From: Idiomarina fontislapidosi
Lineage (GTDB): Bacteria > Pseudomonadota > Gammaproteobacteria > Enterobacterales > Alteromonadaceae
Direction of reading: 5' to 3'
NCBI RefSeq assembly: GCF_003226255.1
Contig: NZ_QJST01000007.1
Span: 78,729-142,728 of the forward strand
DNA: 64,000 nt
The position numbers and the translations under genes are program-made. The notes under the pieces were generated by a model. That model was not told where the DNA came from. It did no database searches and saw only the letters and a program-made list of their open reading frames with translations. Numbering within the stretch: position 1 is the stretch's first letter; each line of letters starts with the position of its first letter. Below are positions 30,495-40,128 of the stretch, piece by piece.

Positions 30495-31310
30495 TTGATA
30501 ATCGATTTACATTGCCATACTACTCATTCCGACGGCAGCCTAACAGTGCCCGAACTGATCGACAGGGCACAGGCGAACGGTGTGTCTGTTTTGGCGATCA
30601 CCGATCACGACAATGTGGCAGGGGTTGCCGAGGCACGTCAGCATATCGAGCAATCAAATTATGATCTAAAACTGGTTTCGGGTGTTGAGTTATCCTGTTG
30701 GTGGGAAAGCTTCGAGATACATATTGTCGGTTTGAACATGGATGAACAACACCCGAGCCTGCAACGCTTATTGCAAACACAACAAACGCGGCGTCAGCAG
30801 CGCATCGATGCGATTGTCGAAAAACTTGCCTCCCGCGACATCAACGTCGAAATTGACAACGACGGTATTCCGACCCGAAAACACATTGCTGATCAATTGG
30901 TTCAGCAAGGCTATGTGGATAAAGTACAAAAGGCGTTTGATCGCTTTATCGGTAAAGGTAACTTTGCCTATGTACGGCCTCAATGGTGTTCTATCGGACA
31001 CGCAATCAAGGCAATACATGAGGCTGGAGGCAGCGCCGTGTTAGCCCACCCTCACGCGTATCAACTCTCTAATAAATGGCTACGAAAACTTATCGGCGAA
31101 GGCAAAGCATGGGGGCTCGATGCTATCGAAGTGAGCATCGGTCAACAAACGTTAGGTCAACGATCAGCGCTCGCCGAATTTGCCCATGATTTTGAGCTAA
31201 AAGCTTCACAAGGCTCCGATTTTCACTATCCCTCACAGTGGCGCGATCTGGGCAAAAATCTTTGTCTGCCGGCAGCTTGTGTGCCAATATGGAATGACTG
31301 GTTCAGTTAA
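30495..31310 (+). CDS. yciV: PHP-domain 5'-3' exoribonuclease / nucleotidase (YciV, RNase AM)
   Basis: The 271-residue product is a PHP-domain metal-dependent phosphoesterase of the YciV/TrpH family. In E. coli the enzyme hydrolyses 3',5'-bisphosphonucleotides and trims 5' ends of rRNA. Metal-binding motifs are visible: DLHCHTTHSDGS at the start, AITDHDN, GVELSC, LAHPHAY and SDFHYP near the end. The start is TTG 30495 with AAGGA 6 bp upstream, 2 bp after the fadH stop. A longer frame beginning at 30417 reads back inside fadH and lacks family residues. In E. coli the gene lies beside the trp operon and before yciO, as here apart from the inserted peptidase and fadH. Confidence 0.9.
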   Translation: MIIDLHCHTTHSDGSLTVPELIDRAQANGVSVLAITDHDNVAGVAEARQHIEQSNYDLKLVSGVELSCWWESFEIHIVGLNMDEQHPSLQRLLQTQQTRRQQRIDAIVEKLASRDINVEIDNDGIPTRKHIADQLVQQGYVDKVQKAFDRFIGKGNFAYVRPQWCSIGHAIKAIHEAGGSAVLAHPHAYQLSNKWLRKLIGEGKAWGLDAIEVSIGQQTLGQRSALAEFAHDFELKASQGSDFHYPSQWRDLGKNLCLPAACVPIWNDWFS

Positions 31311-31336
31311 AGACCACACCTAGGTATGGAGGGGCT

Positions 31337-31960
31337 ATGAGCCAATATTTTGAAGTACATCCGATGAATCCGCAAAAGCGGCTAATTCAACAAGCCGTCG
31401 ATATTATTCGTCAAGGCGGTATTGTCGTGTATCCGACTGATTCGGGTTACGCGATCGGCTGTCAAATAGGTGATAAGAAGGCGGTTGATCGTATTTGTCA
31501 GATCCGTGATATCGATAAAGAACATAACTTTACGCTGATGTGTCGTGATCTCTCTGAACTCTCGACCTATGCGCGTGTCGATAACGATGCGTTTCGACTG
31601 TTAAAAAATAATACGCCAGGACCTTACACTTTTATTTTAAAAGGCACCAAAGAAGTTCCTAAGCGCCTGCTCAACCCCAAACGTAAGACTATTGGTATTC
31701 GCGTGCCAACTAACCGTATTGCGCTCGCCATTCTGGAAGAATTGAACGAGCCCCTGATGTCAACGAGCTTGATTTTAGGTAATAACGAGTTGGCAGAATC
31801 TGATCCCGAAGCGATCCGCGAGCAACTTGAGAAGCGTGTCGACCTCATTGTTGATGGCGGCCACAAAGGTGAAGAGCCGACGACCGTTGTTGATTTGTCC
31901 GAGGGAGCGCCTGTGGTTATTCGTGGCGGTTCGGGTGATACTCAACCGTTTGAGTTTTAA
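31337..31960 (+). CDS. yciO: Sua5/YciO/YrdC-family protein YciO
   Basis: The 207-residue product has the YrdC/Sua5 fold that binds ATP and double-stranded RNA-like substrates. It has VVYPTDSGYAIGC near the N-terminus, the PGPYTFIL block, and TIGIRVPTN. The family includes TsaC, the threonylcarbamoyl-AMP synthase for tRNA t6A; YciO is the paralogue whose role is less certain. The length equals that of E. coli YciO (206). It is 26 bp after yciV and 18 bp before scpA in one cluster. Confidence 0.92.
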   Translation: MSQYFEVHPMNPQKRLIQQAVDIIRQGGIVVYPTDSGYAIGCQIGDKKAVDRICQIRDIDKEHNFTLMCRDLSELSTYARVDNDAFRLLKNNTPGPYTFILKGTKEVPKRLLNPKRKTIGIRVPTNRIALAILEELNEPLMSTSLILGNNELAESDPEAIREQLEKRVDLIVDGGHKGEEPTTVVDLSEGAPVVIRGGSGDTQPFEF

Positions 31961-31978
31961 CTAGGTCAGTATAGGGTC

Positions 31979-32803
31979 GTGGCGGAACAGCAATCCTTAC
32001 CCCTAGGCTTTGTGCGCGGCGAGCCGGTGATTGAAAAGCCGGAGGACCTCTACATACCGCCTGATGCACTCGAAGTGATCCTCGAAGCCTTCTCGGGGCC
32101 AATGGATCTGTTGCTGTATTTAATCCGTCGACAAAAATTTGATGTGGTTGATATTCCGGTGCTGACCATAACGCGGCAGTATGTTCAGTATGTCGAGATG
32201 ATGAAAGAACTGAAGTTGGAGTTAGCTGCGGATTATTTGGTGATGGCAGCGATGTTGGCGGAAATTAAAAGTCGATTGCTACTGCCTAAACCGCCACAGG
32301 TCGATGAGGAAGAAGAGGACCCGCGTGCGGAGTTGGTCAGACGTTTGCGCGAGTATGAAGCGATTCGTCATGGTGCCGAATACATCGATGAGCAGCCGCA
32401 AGTCGGTCGCGACATGTGGTTATCGGAGGTCGATACGAATGCTCGAGCGTTTGTTACGACGGAGCCACCGGAAGTGAGCTTGGAAGATTTGACGTTGGCC
32501 TTCAGCCGCATTTTGAATCAACTTAAGTTGAATGCACATCATCACATTCAGCGCGAGCAGCTGTCGACGCGCGAGCGGATGAGTCGGATTTTAAACCAAT
32601 TACAAACGCAGCCTTATTTGCGCTTTGCTCAGCTGTTCAGTAAAACCGAGGGACGAGCTGGCGCTGTGGTAAGTTTTTTAGCAATTTTGGAACTTGTGAA
32701 GGAATCAATGATAGAATTGTCACAAGTAACACCGATGAGCGAAATCCATCTGCGTAGAAAAGCCTCATTTGATGAACAAGAAGCAACTGAAACAACTGAT
32801 TGA
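31979..32803 (+). CDS. scpA: segregation and condensation protein A
   Basis: ScpA is the kleisin subunit of the SMC-ScpAB condensin-type complex, which compacts and segregates chromosomes. The 274-residue product has the family N-terminal SMC-binding region with FSGPMDLLLYLIRRQKFD, the acidic mid-segment, and a C-terminal winged helix (VVSFLAILELVK). The start is GTG 31979. The ribosome-binding site is weak, so coupling to yciO is possible. It overlaps scpB by 32 nt. Presence of scpAB implies that this organism uses SMC-ScpAB rather than, or as well as, MukBEF. Confidence 0.93.
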   Translation: MAEQQSLPLGFVRGEPVIEKPEDLYIPPDALEVILEAFSGPMDLLLYLIRRQKFDVVDIPVLTITRQYVQYVEMMKELKLELAADYLVMAAMLAEIKSRLLLPKPPQVDEEEEDPRAELVRRLREYEAIRHGAEYIDEQPQVGRDMWLSEVDTNARAFVTTEPPEVSLEDLTLAFSRILNQLKLNAHHHIQREQLSTRERMSRILNQLQTQPYLRFAQLFSKTEGRAGAVVSFLAILELVKESMIELSQVTPMSEIHLRRKASFDEQEATETTD

Positions 32804-33338
32804 AGCTGCGTTATTTGCGCACCCACAGCCGTTGTCTGCACAACGGTTGCACGAGCTGTTTGAGAGGCAAGGCGTATCATTGAATGGTGTAAAGTCAGCC
32901 TTAAAAAGCCTACAAGATGATTATCATGACCGTGGCATTGAACTCGTTAAAGTCGCTTCTGGGTTTCGTTTTCAGACGCGCCCAGAATTTGGCGAGTCGC
33001 TCGCTGGCTTATGGCAGGAGCGACCGGCACGTTACTCGCAAGCGTTGCTTGAAACCTTGGCATTAATTGCCTATCGGCAACCCATTACGCGGGGCGAAAT
33101 TGAGCAAGTACGTGGTGTAAGCGTAAGCTCGAATATTATTAAAACATTACAAGAACGGCAGTGGATTACGGTGGTGGGACAAAAAGAGGTACCTGGACGA
33201 CCGCAGCTTTACGGAACCACTGCGCAATTTTTGGATGATTTTAATTTAACAAACTTGTCAGAGTTACCATCTATTGATTTTACTGACGAGACTACCGCTG
33301 AGACAGCGATAACTGAGAGAGAAGATCTTCATGACTGA
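32772..33338 (+). CDS. scpB: segregation and condensation protein B
   Basis: ScpB is the winged-helix dimer partner of ScpA in the condensin complex. The 188-residue product has tandem winged-helix domains with [14 protein letters not shown] at the start. The conserved [20 protein letters not shown] core is present in two adjacent stretches (about residues 95-114). ATG 32772 is preferred to TTG 32769. It overlaps scpA by 32 nt and rluB by 8 nt, so all three are translationally linked. Confidence 0.93.
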   Translation: MNKKQLKQLIEAALFAHPQPLSAQRLHELFERQGVSLNGVKSALKSLQDDYHDRGIELVKVASGFRFQTRPEFGESLAGLWQERPARYSQALLETLALIAYRQPITRGEIEQVRGVSVSSNIIKTLQERQWITVVGQKEVPGRPQLYGTTAQFLDDFNLTNLSELPSIDFTDETTAETAITEREDLHD

Positions 33339-34206
33339 GAAGTTACAAAAAGTGTTAGCCCGTTCTGGATATGGTTCACGCCGTGAAATCGAAGCGATGA
33401 TTGGCGCTGGGCGAATACGAGTGAATGGCAAAGTAGCACAGGTGGGTGAGCGCATTGACGCTGATGCATCGGTGCGTATCGATGGTCATGAGGTTGTGAT
33501 TAAATCTGAAAGCTCAGTTGTTTGCCGCGTTCTCACCTATCACAAACCTGAGGGCGAACTGTGCACACGCAAAGATCCTGAGGGTCGCCCAACGGTTTAT
33601 GAGCGTTTACCACGAATGAGCGGCGCGCGTTGGGTCGCGGTAGGTCGTCTGGATGTAAACACATCGGGTTTGCTGTTGTTTACCACCGATGGTGAACTGG
33701 CGAACCGGTTAATGCACCCAAGCCAAGAAGTCGAACGAGAATACGCTGTGCGTATTTTTGGCGAAGTCACCGATGCAATGATCAACCGCCTGAAAAAAGG
33801 CGTGCAACTTGAAGACGGTGTCGCACAATTCGATACCATTAAAGCGGCTGGTGGCGGTGAAGGCATGAACCACTGGTACCATGTGACTTTAAAAGAAGGG
33901 CGTAATCGCGAAGTACGACGTTTATGGGAGAGCCAAGAGGTTCAGGTGAGCCGCTTGATCCGTGTTCGTTATGGCGACATTAAGCTTGAATCAGGACTTC
34001 CGCAAGGCGGTTGGAGTGAATTAGACCTCGAACAGGTGAACGAGCTACGCGCTAAAGTGGGCTTACCTCCTGAGGATAAGTCTTTCATCGATCCGCGTCA
34101 TCAAGAGTCTAAGCAACGTAAGTTCGCTAAAATCCGCCGAGCGACTTCAAAACGCAAAGATCGCCTGCGTGAAGCGCAGCGCGTTAATAAAAATAAACGT
34201 AAATAA
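33331..34206 (+). CDS. rluB: 23S rRNA pseudouridine(2605) synthase RluB
   Basis: RluB isomerises U2605 of 23S rRNA (E. coli numbering) to pseudouridine. The 291-residue product has an N-terminal S4 RNA-binding domain (about 1-60), then the RsuA-family catalytic domain with the Asp in [13 protein letters not shown] (D108). A basic C-terminal tail rich in Lys and Arg follows. It overlaps scpB by 8 nt. The scpA-scpB-rluB order is conserved widely in bacteria. Confidence 0.95.
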   Translation: MTEKLQKVLARSGYGSRREIEAMIGAGRIRVNGKVAQVGERIDADASVRIDGHEVVIKSESSVVCRVLTYHKPEGELCTRKDPEGRPTVYERLPRMSGARWVAVGRLDVNTSGLLLFTTDGELANRLMHPSQEVEREYAVRIFGEVTDAMINRLKKGVQLEDGVAQFDTIKAAGGGEGMNHWYHVTLKEGRNREVRRLWESQEVQVSRLIRVRYGDIKLESGLPQGGWSELDLEQVNELRAKVGLPPEDKSFIDPRHQESKQRKFAKIRRATSKRKDRLREAQRVNKNKRK

Positions 34207-34218
34207 GCTGAGTTGTTT

Positions 34219-35205
34219 ATGGTTTATTGGCGTCCTGATTTTGCGGCCGATCAGCAGATCGTGCTAGCGCAGCCGTATCGCCGTGACGTGTGGAGACAAT
34301 CCGCACGGCCGGCACGTAAATGCATTGACGCACTCGCGCAATTACTGCGTCAGTATCATCCCATCTGTTTGCTGACACCACAAACCGTTTCCTACGATGA
34401 TATCTGGATGCGGGATATCTTGCCGTTATGGTATCAAGAGGATGCTGGGCAGTGGCGCGGCTTGTTGATGGAATTTGATGGCTGGGGTGATGTGCAACAG
34501 ACTATCGAACAAGACAGCCAATTACCTGAACAATTATTCGCCGACCATCTGTATCCGGTTTCTAAGCTGATTGGTGAGGGCGGTATGCTGACACATAACG
34601 GTCAGGTTGCATTAATGGGTTTAGCCGCACTCAAGTCACGCCAGCCTGAGTTAACACAACGGCAATTATCTCGCCGTGTCGAACAAAGCTTGGCAGGGCT
34701 CGATGTACACTTTTTTGATGGCAAGCTGAGTGCTGATGAGACCAGCGGGCACATGGATAACTTAGCGTTGTTCATCGCTGAAGATACGTTGATTTACTGT
34801 GCTACAGATGATGTTTCGCATCCAGACTACGAGACCTGCCAAAAATTGGCTGAAACAGTGGCACAGCTACCTGAACATATTGCTAAAGTGGCGCTACCGT
34901 TGCCATTGCCGCAACAGCCGCGAGAGCAGGATAGAGCCGGTATCATGAGTGATGGCAACAGTCTGGTGCGCGATATGACGCTGCCCATTTGTTGCAGTTA
35001 TACCAACCTAATTGTCACTGATAAAGTGATTGTGGTGCCGGAATTTGAGTTACCCACGGACGCTGAAGTATTCGCTATCATTCAACGTCACGCGGGCGGT
35101 CGAAAAGTGCTGAGTCACCCTGCACGGGAGTTGGTGCTCGGCGGTGGCGGACTGCACTGCGTGTCGCACCAGGTGCCCGCCGACATTCCTCTGCCTGTTA
35201 TTTAA
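34219..35205 (+). CDS. agmatine deiminase / peptidylarginine-deiminase-like protein
   Basis: The 328-residue product belongs to the guanidino-modifying (PAD_porph/AguA) family, which hydrolyses guanidino groups, for example agmatine to N-carbamoylputrescine. Active-site motifs are present: YDDIWMRDI (family WxRD), GEGGM, SGHMDN with the catalytic His, and GGGLHCVSHQ with the nucleophilic Cys near the C-terminus. ATG 34219 is chosen; a TTG at 34213 is in frame but adds only two residues. It follows rluB by 12 bp and overlaps the convergent SIMPL-protein gene by 8 nt. A specific polyamine role is an inference from family. Confidence 0.82.
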   Translation: MVYWRPDFAADQQIVLAQPYRRDVWRQSARPARKCIDALAQLLRQYHPICLLTPQTVSYDDIWMRDILPLWYQEDAGQWRGLLMEFDGWGDVQQTIEQDSQLPEQLFADHLYPVSKLIGEGGMLTHNGQVALMGLAALKSRQPELTQRQLSRRVEQSLAGLDVHFFDGKLSADETSGHMDNLALFIAEDTLIYCATDDVSHPDYETCQKLAETVAQLPEHIAKVALPLPLPQQPREQDRAGIMSDGNSLVRDMTLPICCSYTNLIVTDKVIVVPEFELPTDAEVFAIIQRHAGGRKVLSHPARELVLGGGGLHCVSHQVPADIPLPVI

Positions 35206-35899
35206 GCGAAAACACAATTTCTAAGCGAGCTTCAATTTGTTGTTCGCCTGGCATTGACGCTGATTTAGCATCCATACGCGCTTCGGCCATATGAAACACC
35301 ACCGGACGAGGATAGGATTGCTCGGTGATTTCCAGCACTGAGCCCAACTCACGGTCAGCAACGCCCGCTAACTGTGTTGCTTTATCTCGGGCAGCCGCAT
35401 AGGCATCAGCCAGCGCACGCTGATATAAGTCTTTCTGATTGGATACCTCAAAACGCACCTGACTGACGCGAGTTACACCTTGCGCCAAGGCTAAATCAAC
35501 GATCTGGTCATATTGTTCGATATCAGGAAGAGTAATCGAGATTTCGCGCATTACGACGAAGCCATCTTGTTTCGTTTGACCATCATCGTTTTGGTATTGC
35601 GGATACACTTGTAGTTGATATGAACGTATATTGCGTTCAGGCACGTCCCGTTTAACCAAGTCTCGTAAAAGTTTTTGCGTTGCCTGATCGACCTGATCTT
35701 TCATGGCACTTAATTTATCGCCGCGTTGCTCAATGCTAAACTGTAAACTCACCTGATCGGGCACCGCTGACGCCGACGCTGCGCCAGTGACACGGATCTG
35801 GTCAGGCGTTGTTTGGGCATGGGCAGTGAACGATGCACTGGCAATAAGTGCCAATGCGGTGGCAAAAATGAAGTTCCGTGTGGGTAATAGTGGTTTCAT
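35198..35899 (-). CDS. SIMPL-domain (DUF541) periplasmic protein
   Basis: The 233-residue product begins with a signal peptide (FIFATALALIASASFTAHA, cleavage after about residue 28). It is then one SIMPL/DUF541 domain, with the early IRVTGAASASAVPDQVSL pattern and VSQVRFEVSN in the middle. E. coli YggE is a member and is linked to reduced oxidative damage, but the molecular activity is unknown. The gene is divergent from recX with 46 bp between starts and converges with the deiminase gene, overlapping it by 8 nt. Confidence 0.88.
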   Translation of the reverse strand: MKPLLPTRNFIFATALALIASASFTAHAQTTPDQIRVTGAASASAVPDQVSLQFSIEQRGDKLSAMKDQVDQATQKLLRDLVKRDVPERNIRSYQLQVYPQYQNDDGQTKQDGFVVMREISITLPDIEQYDQIVDLALAQGVTRVSQVRFEVSNQKDLYQRALADAYAAARDKATQLAGVADRELGSVLEITEQSYPRPVVFHMAEARMDAKSASMPGEQQIEARLEIVFSLK

Positions 35900-35945
35900 A
35901 AAGCTTATCCTTTGCTATTCAGTTGTACGTTGGAGTAAATACAGT

Positions 35946-36413
35946 TTGAAAAGTTCAGATGATGATGAGCAAGTGCTCAGAGAGAAATGTTTTAAACTAT
36001 TAACTAAGCGAGAACATAGTCGTTTTGAATTAATTTACAAATTAAGCCAACGCGACTTTGAACGCAAACTAATTGAGCAAGTCGTTGATCGCATGCGTCA
36101 AGAGGGTTGGCAAAGTGATGAGCGGTTTGCGCAAAGTTTTGCGCGCGAGAAAGTCATGCAGCGACAAGGGCGGACGAAAATCGTTGCGCAGGCGACGCAG
36201 CAGCGTGGCATCGACAAGGCATTAATCGAACAAGCACTTGATCAACAGGAGGTCGACTGGTTCGATTTATGCCAGCAAGTTTATCAAAGTAAGTTTGGCT
36301 CAACACGACCTACTGATCGCAAAGATTGGGCTAAACGAGCACGATTTTTAATGCAACGTGGGTTTTCTCAAGAACAAATCAAATTTGCGATACAAGCCAA
36401 TGATGATGACTAG
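35946..36413 (+). CDS. recX: RecX regulatory protein
   Basis: RecX binds RecA filaments and limits recombinase activity. The 155-residue product has the three tandem three-helix repeats of the family, with LLTKREHSRFELIYKL near the start, DRMRQEGWQSDERFAQSFAR in the middle and RFLMQRGFSQEQI at the end. The start is TTG 35946 with GGAG about 10 bp upstream. A longer frame from 35787 lies antisense inside the SIMPL gene. In most relatives recX directly follows recA, but no recA is present beside it or anywhere in this window, while alaS still follows as usual. Confidence 0.9.
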   Translation: MKSSDDDEQVLREKCFKLLTKREHSRFELIYKLSQRDFERKLIEQVVDRMRQEGWQSDERFAQSFAREKVMQRQGRTKIVAQATQQRGIDKALIEQALDQQEVDWFDLCQQVYQSKFGSTRPTDRKDWAKRARFLMQRGFSQEQIKFAIQANDDD

Positions 36414-36486
36414 TGATCAAACACTTCACATGGTAATCTAGTCGATCATTAATTATGACAAATGCGTGCAAAAAACAGGGTGTTTA

Positions 36487-39090
36487 ATGAGCATTACAAG
36501 CGCTGAAATTCGAGAAAAATTTATTCAGTTTTTTGAGCAACGAGGTCACCAACGTGTACCTTCTGCTTCAATGATTCCCGCCAATGACCCCACATTATTA
36601 TTTACCAATGCGGGCATGGTGCCTTTTAAAGATGTATTTCTAGGTACTGATAAGCGTAATTACAGCCGAGCGACATCCGCACAACGTTGTTTGCGAGCGG
36701 GTGGAAAACATAATGACCTCGAAAACGTCGGTTATACTGCGCGCCATCACACGTTTTTTGAAATGCTAGGTAACTTTAGCTTTGGTGATTACTTCAAAAC
36801 CGAAGCGATCGAATTTGCCTGGCACTTCCTCACTCAAGAACTGCAACTGCCAGCAGAAAAACTTTGGGTGACGGTATTTGAAGAAGACGATGAAGCCTAT
36901 GATATTTGGGCGAAACACATCGGTGTGCCAGAAGATCGTATTTCTCGCATTGGTGTCAAAGATAACTTTTGGTCAATGGGTGATACGGGACCGTGCGGTC
37001 CGTGTTCAGAAGTGTTCTATGACCATGGTCCTGAAGTATGGGGTGGTCCTCCGGGAACGCCTGAAGAAGACGGCGACCGCTACATTGAAATCTGGAACCT
37101 GGTCTTCATGCAATACAACCGTCAAGCTGACGGTACCATGGAACCTTTACCTAACCCATCTATCGATACCGGTATGGGGCTCGAACGTATTGCTGCAATT
37201 TTGCAAGGCGTTCATAGCAACTATGAAATTGATACATTCCAAGCGCTCATAAAACGTAGCGCCGATATCATCGGTGTTAGCGACTTAAGCAGTAAGTCAC
37301 TGCGTGTTATTGCCGACCATATCCGTTCATGCTCGTTTCTAATCGCTGATGGTGTTATGCCATCGAACGAAGGTCGTGGCTACGTTCTGCGCCGTATTAT
37401 CCGTCGCGCGGTTCGTCACGGCAATTTGCTGGGAGCAAAACAAACCTTCTTCTATCAGTTGGTCGACGAGTTGGTGAAGCTCATGGGTGAGGCTTATCCA
37501 GAACTGGTTGAGAAACGCCACATCATCGAAGATGCGTTAAAACGTGAAGAACAACAGTTTGAGAAAACACTGGAGCGTGGTTTAGCGATTTTAAACGACG
37601 AGATTAAGCAGTTATCGGGTAATACGTTAAACGGTGAGGTGGTATTCAAGCTATATGATACCTACGGCTTCCCAATGGATTTGACTGCCGATATCGCCCG
37701 CGAAAATGACCTGGTGATTGATGAAGACGGGTTTAATGCGGCGATGCAAGCGCAACGTGAACGGGCTCAAAAAGCATCACAATTTGGTGTGGATTATAAC
37801 GCGCAAGTTAAAGCCACCACGGAATCTGTTTTTGATGGCTACACAGAAGCGAAAGCACATACCACAATCGTTGAGTTATTTCACGATGGACAGGCTGTTG
37901 AGCAACTCGAAGCAGGGCAACAGGGTGTTGTGGTACTTGGCAACACGCCGTTTTACGCAGAAAGTGGCGGTCAAGTAGGTGACACAGGCGTGCTGAATGT
38001 TGAGCAAGGTCAATTTAATGTGACGGATACTCAGTATATTGGCAAAGCCATTGCTCATCATGGTGAAGCAAACTGTACCCTTAAACTGGGTGATGCGGTT
38101 AATGCTGAAATTGATGCTGAGCGCCGTGACAACATTCGCCGTAATCACTCGGCGACGCATTTATTGCATGCTGCGTTGCGCGATATTCTGGGTGACCATG
38201 TACAGCAAAAAGGCTCGTTGGTTGAAGCTGAACGCATGCGTTTTGACTTTGCCCATTTTGAACCGCTCAGTAAAGCACAAATTGCAGAACTCGAGCGTGT
38301 CGTTAACGAACAGATCCGCAAAAATATTCGCCTAACGACGCAGGTGATGAATATCGATGAAGCGAAGAAAGCGGGTGCGATGGCGCTGTTTGGCGAAAAA
38401 TATGACGATGACGTACGTGTTGTCCGCATGGGTGAGTTTTCGATGGAGTTATGTGGTGGTACTCATGTTGCTGCAACGGGCGATATCGGCTTATTTCGAA
38501 TTATTCATGAAACAGGTATCGCATCCGGCGTTCGTCGCTTAGAAGTGGTTACAGGCGCCGCTGCTATTGAATTTATGGCACAGCAACAAGCGATCCTCAA
38601 TCAACTGACGTCAGAGTTCAAGACCGATGAACAAGGTCTAATTACGAAAGTCGAGCAGTTACAAGGTAAATATCGTGAGCTTGAACGCAAAGCGGAACAG
38701 CTGCAACAGAAGCTTGCCCAACAGGCAGGTGGTGGTCTCATCCAACAAGCGGTAGAGATGAACGGTCACAAGGTTATCGTTGCTCAACTTGAAGACACTG
38801 AAGCGAAGGCATTGCGCGGTATCGTTGATGACTTAAAGAACCAATTAGGTTCTGGCGTCGTATTATTAGCCACTGCTCAAGGAACGAAGGTCAGTTTGAT
38901 AGCTGGAGTCACTAAAGACCTCACCTCGACGATTAAGGCTGGAGATTTGGTTAATCAAGCCGCCAATGTAGTGGGTGGTAAGGGCGGAGGTCGTCCCGAT
39001 ATGGCACAAGCTGGCGGCTCAAACCCAGAGCATTTGAGTGAAGCTTTGGCAACAGCAACAAGCTGGCTAGAGCAGTCATTCAAAAAATAA
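36487..39090 (+). CDS. alaS: alanyl-tRNA synthetase
   Basis: AlaS charges tRNA-Ala and edits mischarged Ser and Gly. The 867-residue product (E. coli 876) has the class II aminoacylation core at the N-terminus. The editing domain has HSATHLLH and CGGTH, which provide the zinc ligands, and the C-terminal C-Ala domain ends the protein. ATG 36487 is chosen; ATG 36466 is upstream and would add 7 residues with no family likeness. It lies between recX and csrA, the order seen in E. coli and Shewanella. Confidence 0.98.
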   Translation: MSITSAEIREKFIQFFEQRGHQRVPSASMIPANDPTLLFTNAGMVPFKDVFLGTDKRNYSRATSAQRCLRAGGKHNDLENVGYTARHHTFFEMLGNFSFGDYFKTEAIEFAWHFLTQELQLPAEKLWVTVFEEDDEAYDIWAKHIGVPEDRISRIGVKDNFWSMGDTGPCGPCSEVFYDHGPEVWGGPPGTPEEDGDRYIEIWNLVFMQYNRQADGTMEPLPNPSIDTGMGLERIAAILQGVHSNYEIDTFQALIKRSADIIGVSDLSSKSLRVIADHIRSCSFLIADGVMPSNEGRGYVLRRIIRRAVRHGNLLGAKQTFFYQLVDELVKLMGEAYPELVEKRHIIEDALKREEQQFEKTLERGLAILNDEIKQLSGNTLNGEVVFKLYDTYGFPMDLTADIARENDLVIDEDGFNAAMQAQRERAQKASQFGVDYNAQVKATTESVFDGYTEAKAHTTIVELFHDGQAVEQLEAGQQGVVVLGNTPFYAESGGQVGDTGVLNVEQGQFNVTDTQYIGKAIAHHGEANCTLKLGDAVNAEIDAERRDNIRRNHSATHLLHAALRDILGDHVQQKGSLVEAERMRFDFAHFEPLSKAQIAELERVVNEQIRKNIRLTTQVMNIDEAKKAGAMALFGEKYDDDVRVVRMGEFSMELCGGTHVAATGDIGLFRIIHETGIASGVRRLEVVTGAAAIEFMAQQQAILNQLTSEFKTDEQGLITKVEQLQGKYRELERKAEQLQQKLAQQAGGGLIQQAVEMNGHKVIVAQLEDTEAKALRGIVDDLKNQLGSGVVLLATAQGTKVSLIAGVTKDLTSTIKAGDLVNQAANVVGGKGGGRPDMAQAGGSNPEHLSEALATATSWLEQSFKK

Positions 39091-39222
39091 CTTGAATTTA
39101 TAATAGTCAGTATAGTGTAATGAAGACATAACTTGTTACACTCTAAGGTAAATTTAGCTATTAACGTTCAAGGAACCGTTCTTAATCAAGCTGAACGCGG
39201 AACAGTATTTAAGGAGTAATGT

Positions 39223-39414
39223 ATGTTAATTTTAACTCGCCGAGTTGGCGAAACATTGATGATTGGGGACGACGTTTCTGTCACAGTGTTAGGTGTTAAA
39301 GGTAATCAGGTTCGAATCGGCGTCAATGCACCTAAAGACGTTTCTGTTCATCGTGAAGAAATTTACATGCGGATTCAGTCTGAGACGGACGAGGAGCAAC
39401 CAGACAAAGAATAA
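39223..39414 (+). CDS. csrA: carbon storage regulator CsrA
   Basis: CsrA is a small dimeric RNA-binding protein that binds GGA motifs in mRNA leaders and controls central carbon use, motility and biofilm. The 63-residue product (E. coli 61) is canonical: [16 protein letters not shown] at the N-terminus, with the RNA-binding R44-type region VSVHREEIY intact. The leader contains AAGGAG right before the ATG, itself a GGA site that may allow autoregulation. It is followed by a terminator and then by tRNA genes, as in E. coli. Confidence 0.98.
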   Translation: MLILTRRVGETLMIGDDVSVTVLGVKGNQVRIGVNAPKDVSVHREEIYMRIQSETDEEQPDKE

Positions 39415-39440
39415 AATTTTTGTTTACTGTTCCGCCTAAT

Positions 39441-39467
39441 AAAAGCCAGCTTTAAGCTGGCTTTTTT
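39441..39467 (+). terminator. Rho-independent terminator after csrA
   Basis: AAGCCAGCTT and AAGCTGGCTT form a hairpin followed by a run of T on the plus strand, 27 bp after the csrA stop codon. A run of A on the 5' side makes it potentially bidirectional. Confidence 0.9.
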
Positions 39468-39547
39468 CTTTTTTAGTGGGTTTTGAATAAAAAATCATCG
39501 AGATGGTTAAATATCCCACGCTTAGTCATAAAAAGGGAAAAAAGCAA

Positions 39548-39575
39548 TTGACATTATTGTCAGTCTCGCTAGAAT
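39548..39575 (+). promoter_or_regulatory. sigma-70 promoter of the tRNA-Ser/Arg operon
   Basis: TTGACA at 39548-39553 and TAGAAT at 39570-39575 are separated by 16 bp. They lie 17 bp before the tRNA-Ser 5' end, and the -10 hexamer is the same as in the tRNA-Ala/Glu promoter. Confidence 0.78.
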
Positions 39576-39592
39576 GCACGCCACAACGTTAG

Positions 39593-39685
39593 GGAGAGGT
39601 GGCCGAGTGGCTGAAGGCGCTCCCCTGCTAAGGGAGTATAGGGTTTGTAGCCCTATCGAGGGTTCGAATCCCTCCCTCTCCGCCA
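39593..39685 (+). tRNA. tRNA-Ser (GCT)
   Basis: A 93-nt class II cloverleaf with acceptor GGAGAGG/CCTCTCC, encoded CCA, a long variable arm, and anticodon loop CTGCTAA giving GCT. It follows csrA as serV does in E. coli. Confidence 0.97.
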
Positions 39686-39714
39686 TATACTTAACGTTGC
39701 ATGAAATAATGTTT

Positions 39715-39791
39715 GCGCTCGTAGCTCAACTGGATAGAGTACCTGGCTACGAACCAGGCGGTTGGAGGTTCGAGTCCTCCCGAGCGCGCCA
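39715..39791 (+). tRNA. tRNA-Arg (ACG), copy 1
   Basis: A 77-nt cloverleaf with acceptor GCGCTCG/CGAGCGC and encoded CCA. The stem CCTGG/CCAGG encloses loop CTACGAA, giving anticodon ACG, presumably edited to ICG. Confidence 0.97.
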
Positions 39792-39823
39792 TATTTCATC
39801 TCAAAATTTTAACTGCACAATAC

Positions 39824-39900
39824 GCGCTCGTAGCTCAACTGGATAGAGTACCTGGCTACGAACCAGGCGGTTGGAGGTTCGAGTCCTCCCGAGCGCGCCA
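39824..39900 (+). tRNA. tRNA-Arg (ACG), copy 2
   Basis: This is the same 77-nt sequence as the first copy, 32 bp downstream, with anticodon ACG and encoded CCA. It matches the argV-type tandem after csrA in E. coli. Confidence 0.97.
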
Positions 39901-39943
39901 TTTCTTAGAATACCCCTTTATACTTATAAGTTCATTACCTTCT

Positions 39944-39970
39944 AGCCTTTCGGCTGTTCTATTTATTTTT
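39944..39970 (+). terminator. possible weak terminator of the tRNA-Ser/Arg operon
   Basis: A short hairpin AGCC-TTTC-GGCT (39944-39955) is followed by a T-rich stretch (GTTCTATTTATTTTT). The 4-bp stem is short, so termination may also be Rho-dependent. Confidence 0.3.
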
Positions 39971-40023
39971 ATTCTCTTATCTTACTGATTTCTTTGCGAA
40001 TATTTCTTTTAATTTAGTCATTT

Positions 40024-40077
40024 ATATACTGAATAGTCAGTATATCCCCCTTTATCCGCTTGCTAAGCCTGTTAGCA
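40024..40077. repeat. two inverted repeats upstream of oadG
   Basis: ATATACTGA-ATAG-TCAGTATAT (40024-40045) has perfect 9-bp arms. TGCTAA-GCCTG-TTAGCA (40061-40077) has 6-bp arms. Both lie in the otherwise empty leader before the oxaloacetate decarboxylase operon, 50-105 bp upstream of the oadG start, and are candidate operators. The rest of 39901-40128 shows no gene. Confidence 0.5.
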
Positions 40078-40128
40078 TAGTATTTAATATTTTTATAACA
40101 ATTGTACGGAAATCCGCGAGGAGTAGTC

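Noticed and set aside
35787..35945. N-terminal extension of recX
   Set aside because: The extra residues are antisense to the SIMPL signal peptide; family likeness begins only after TTG 35946.
39574..39846. 90-residue plus-strand reading frame
   Set aside because: It reads through tRNA-Ser and tRNA-Arg and is not a protein gene.
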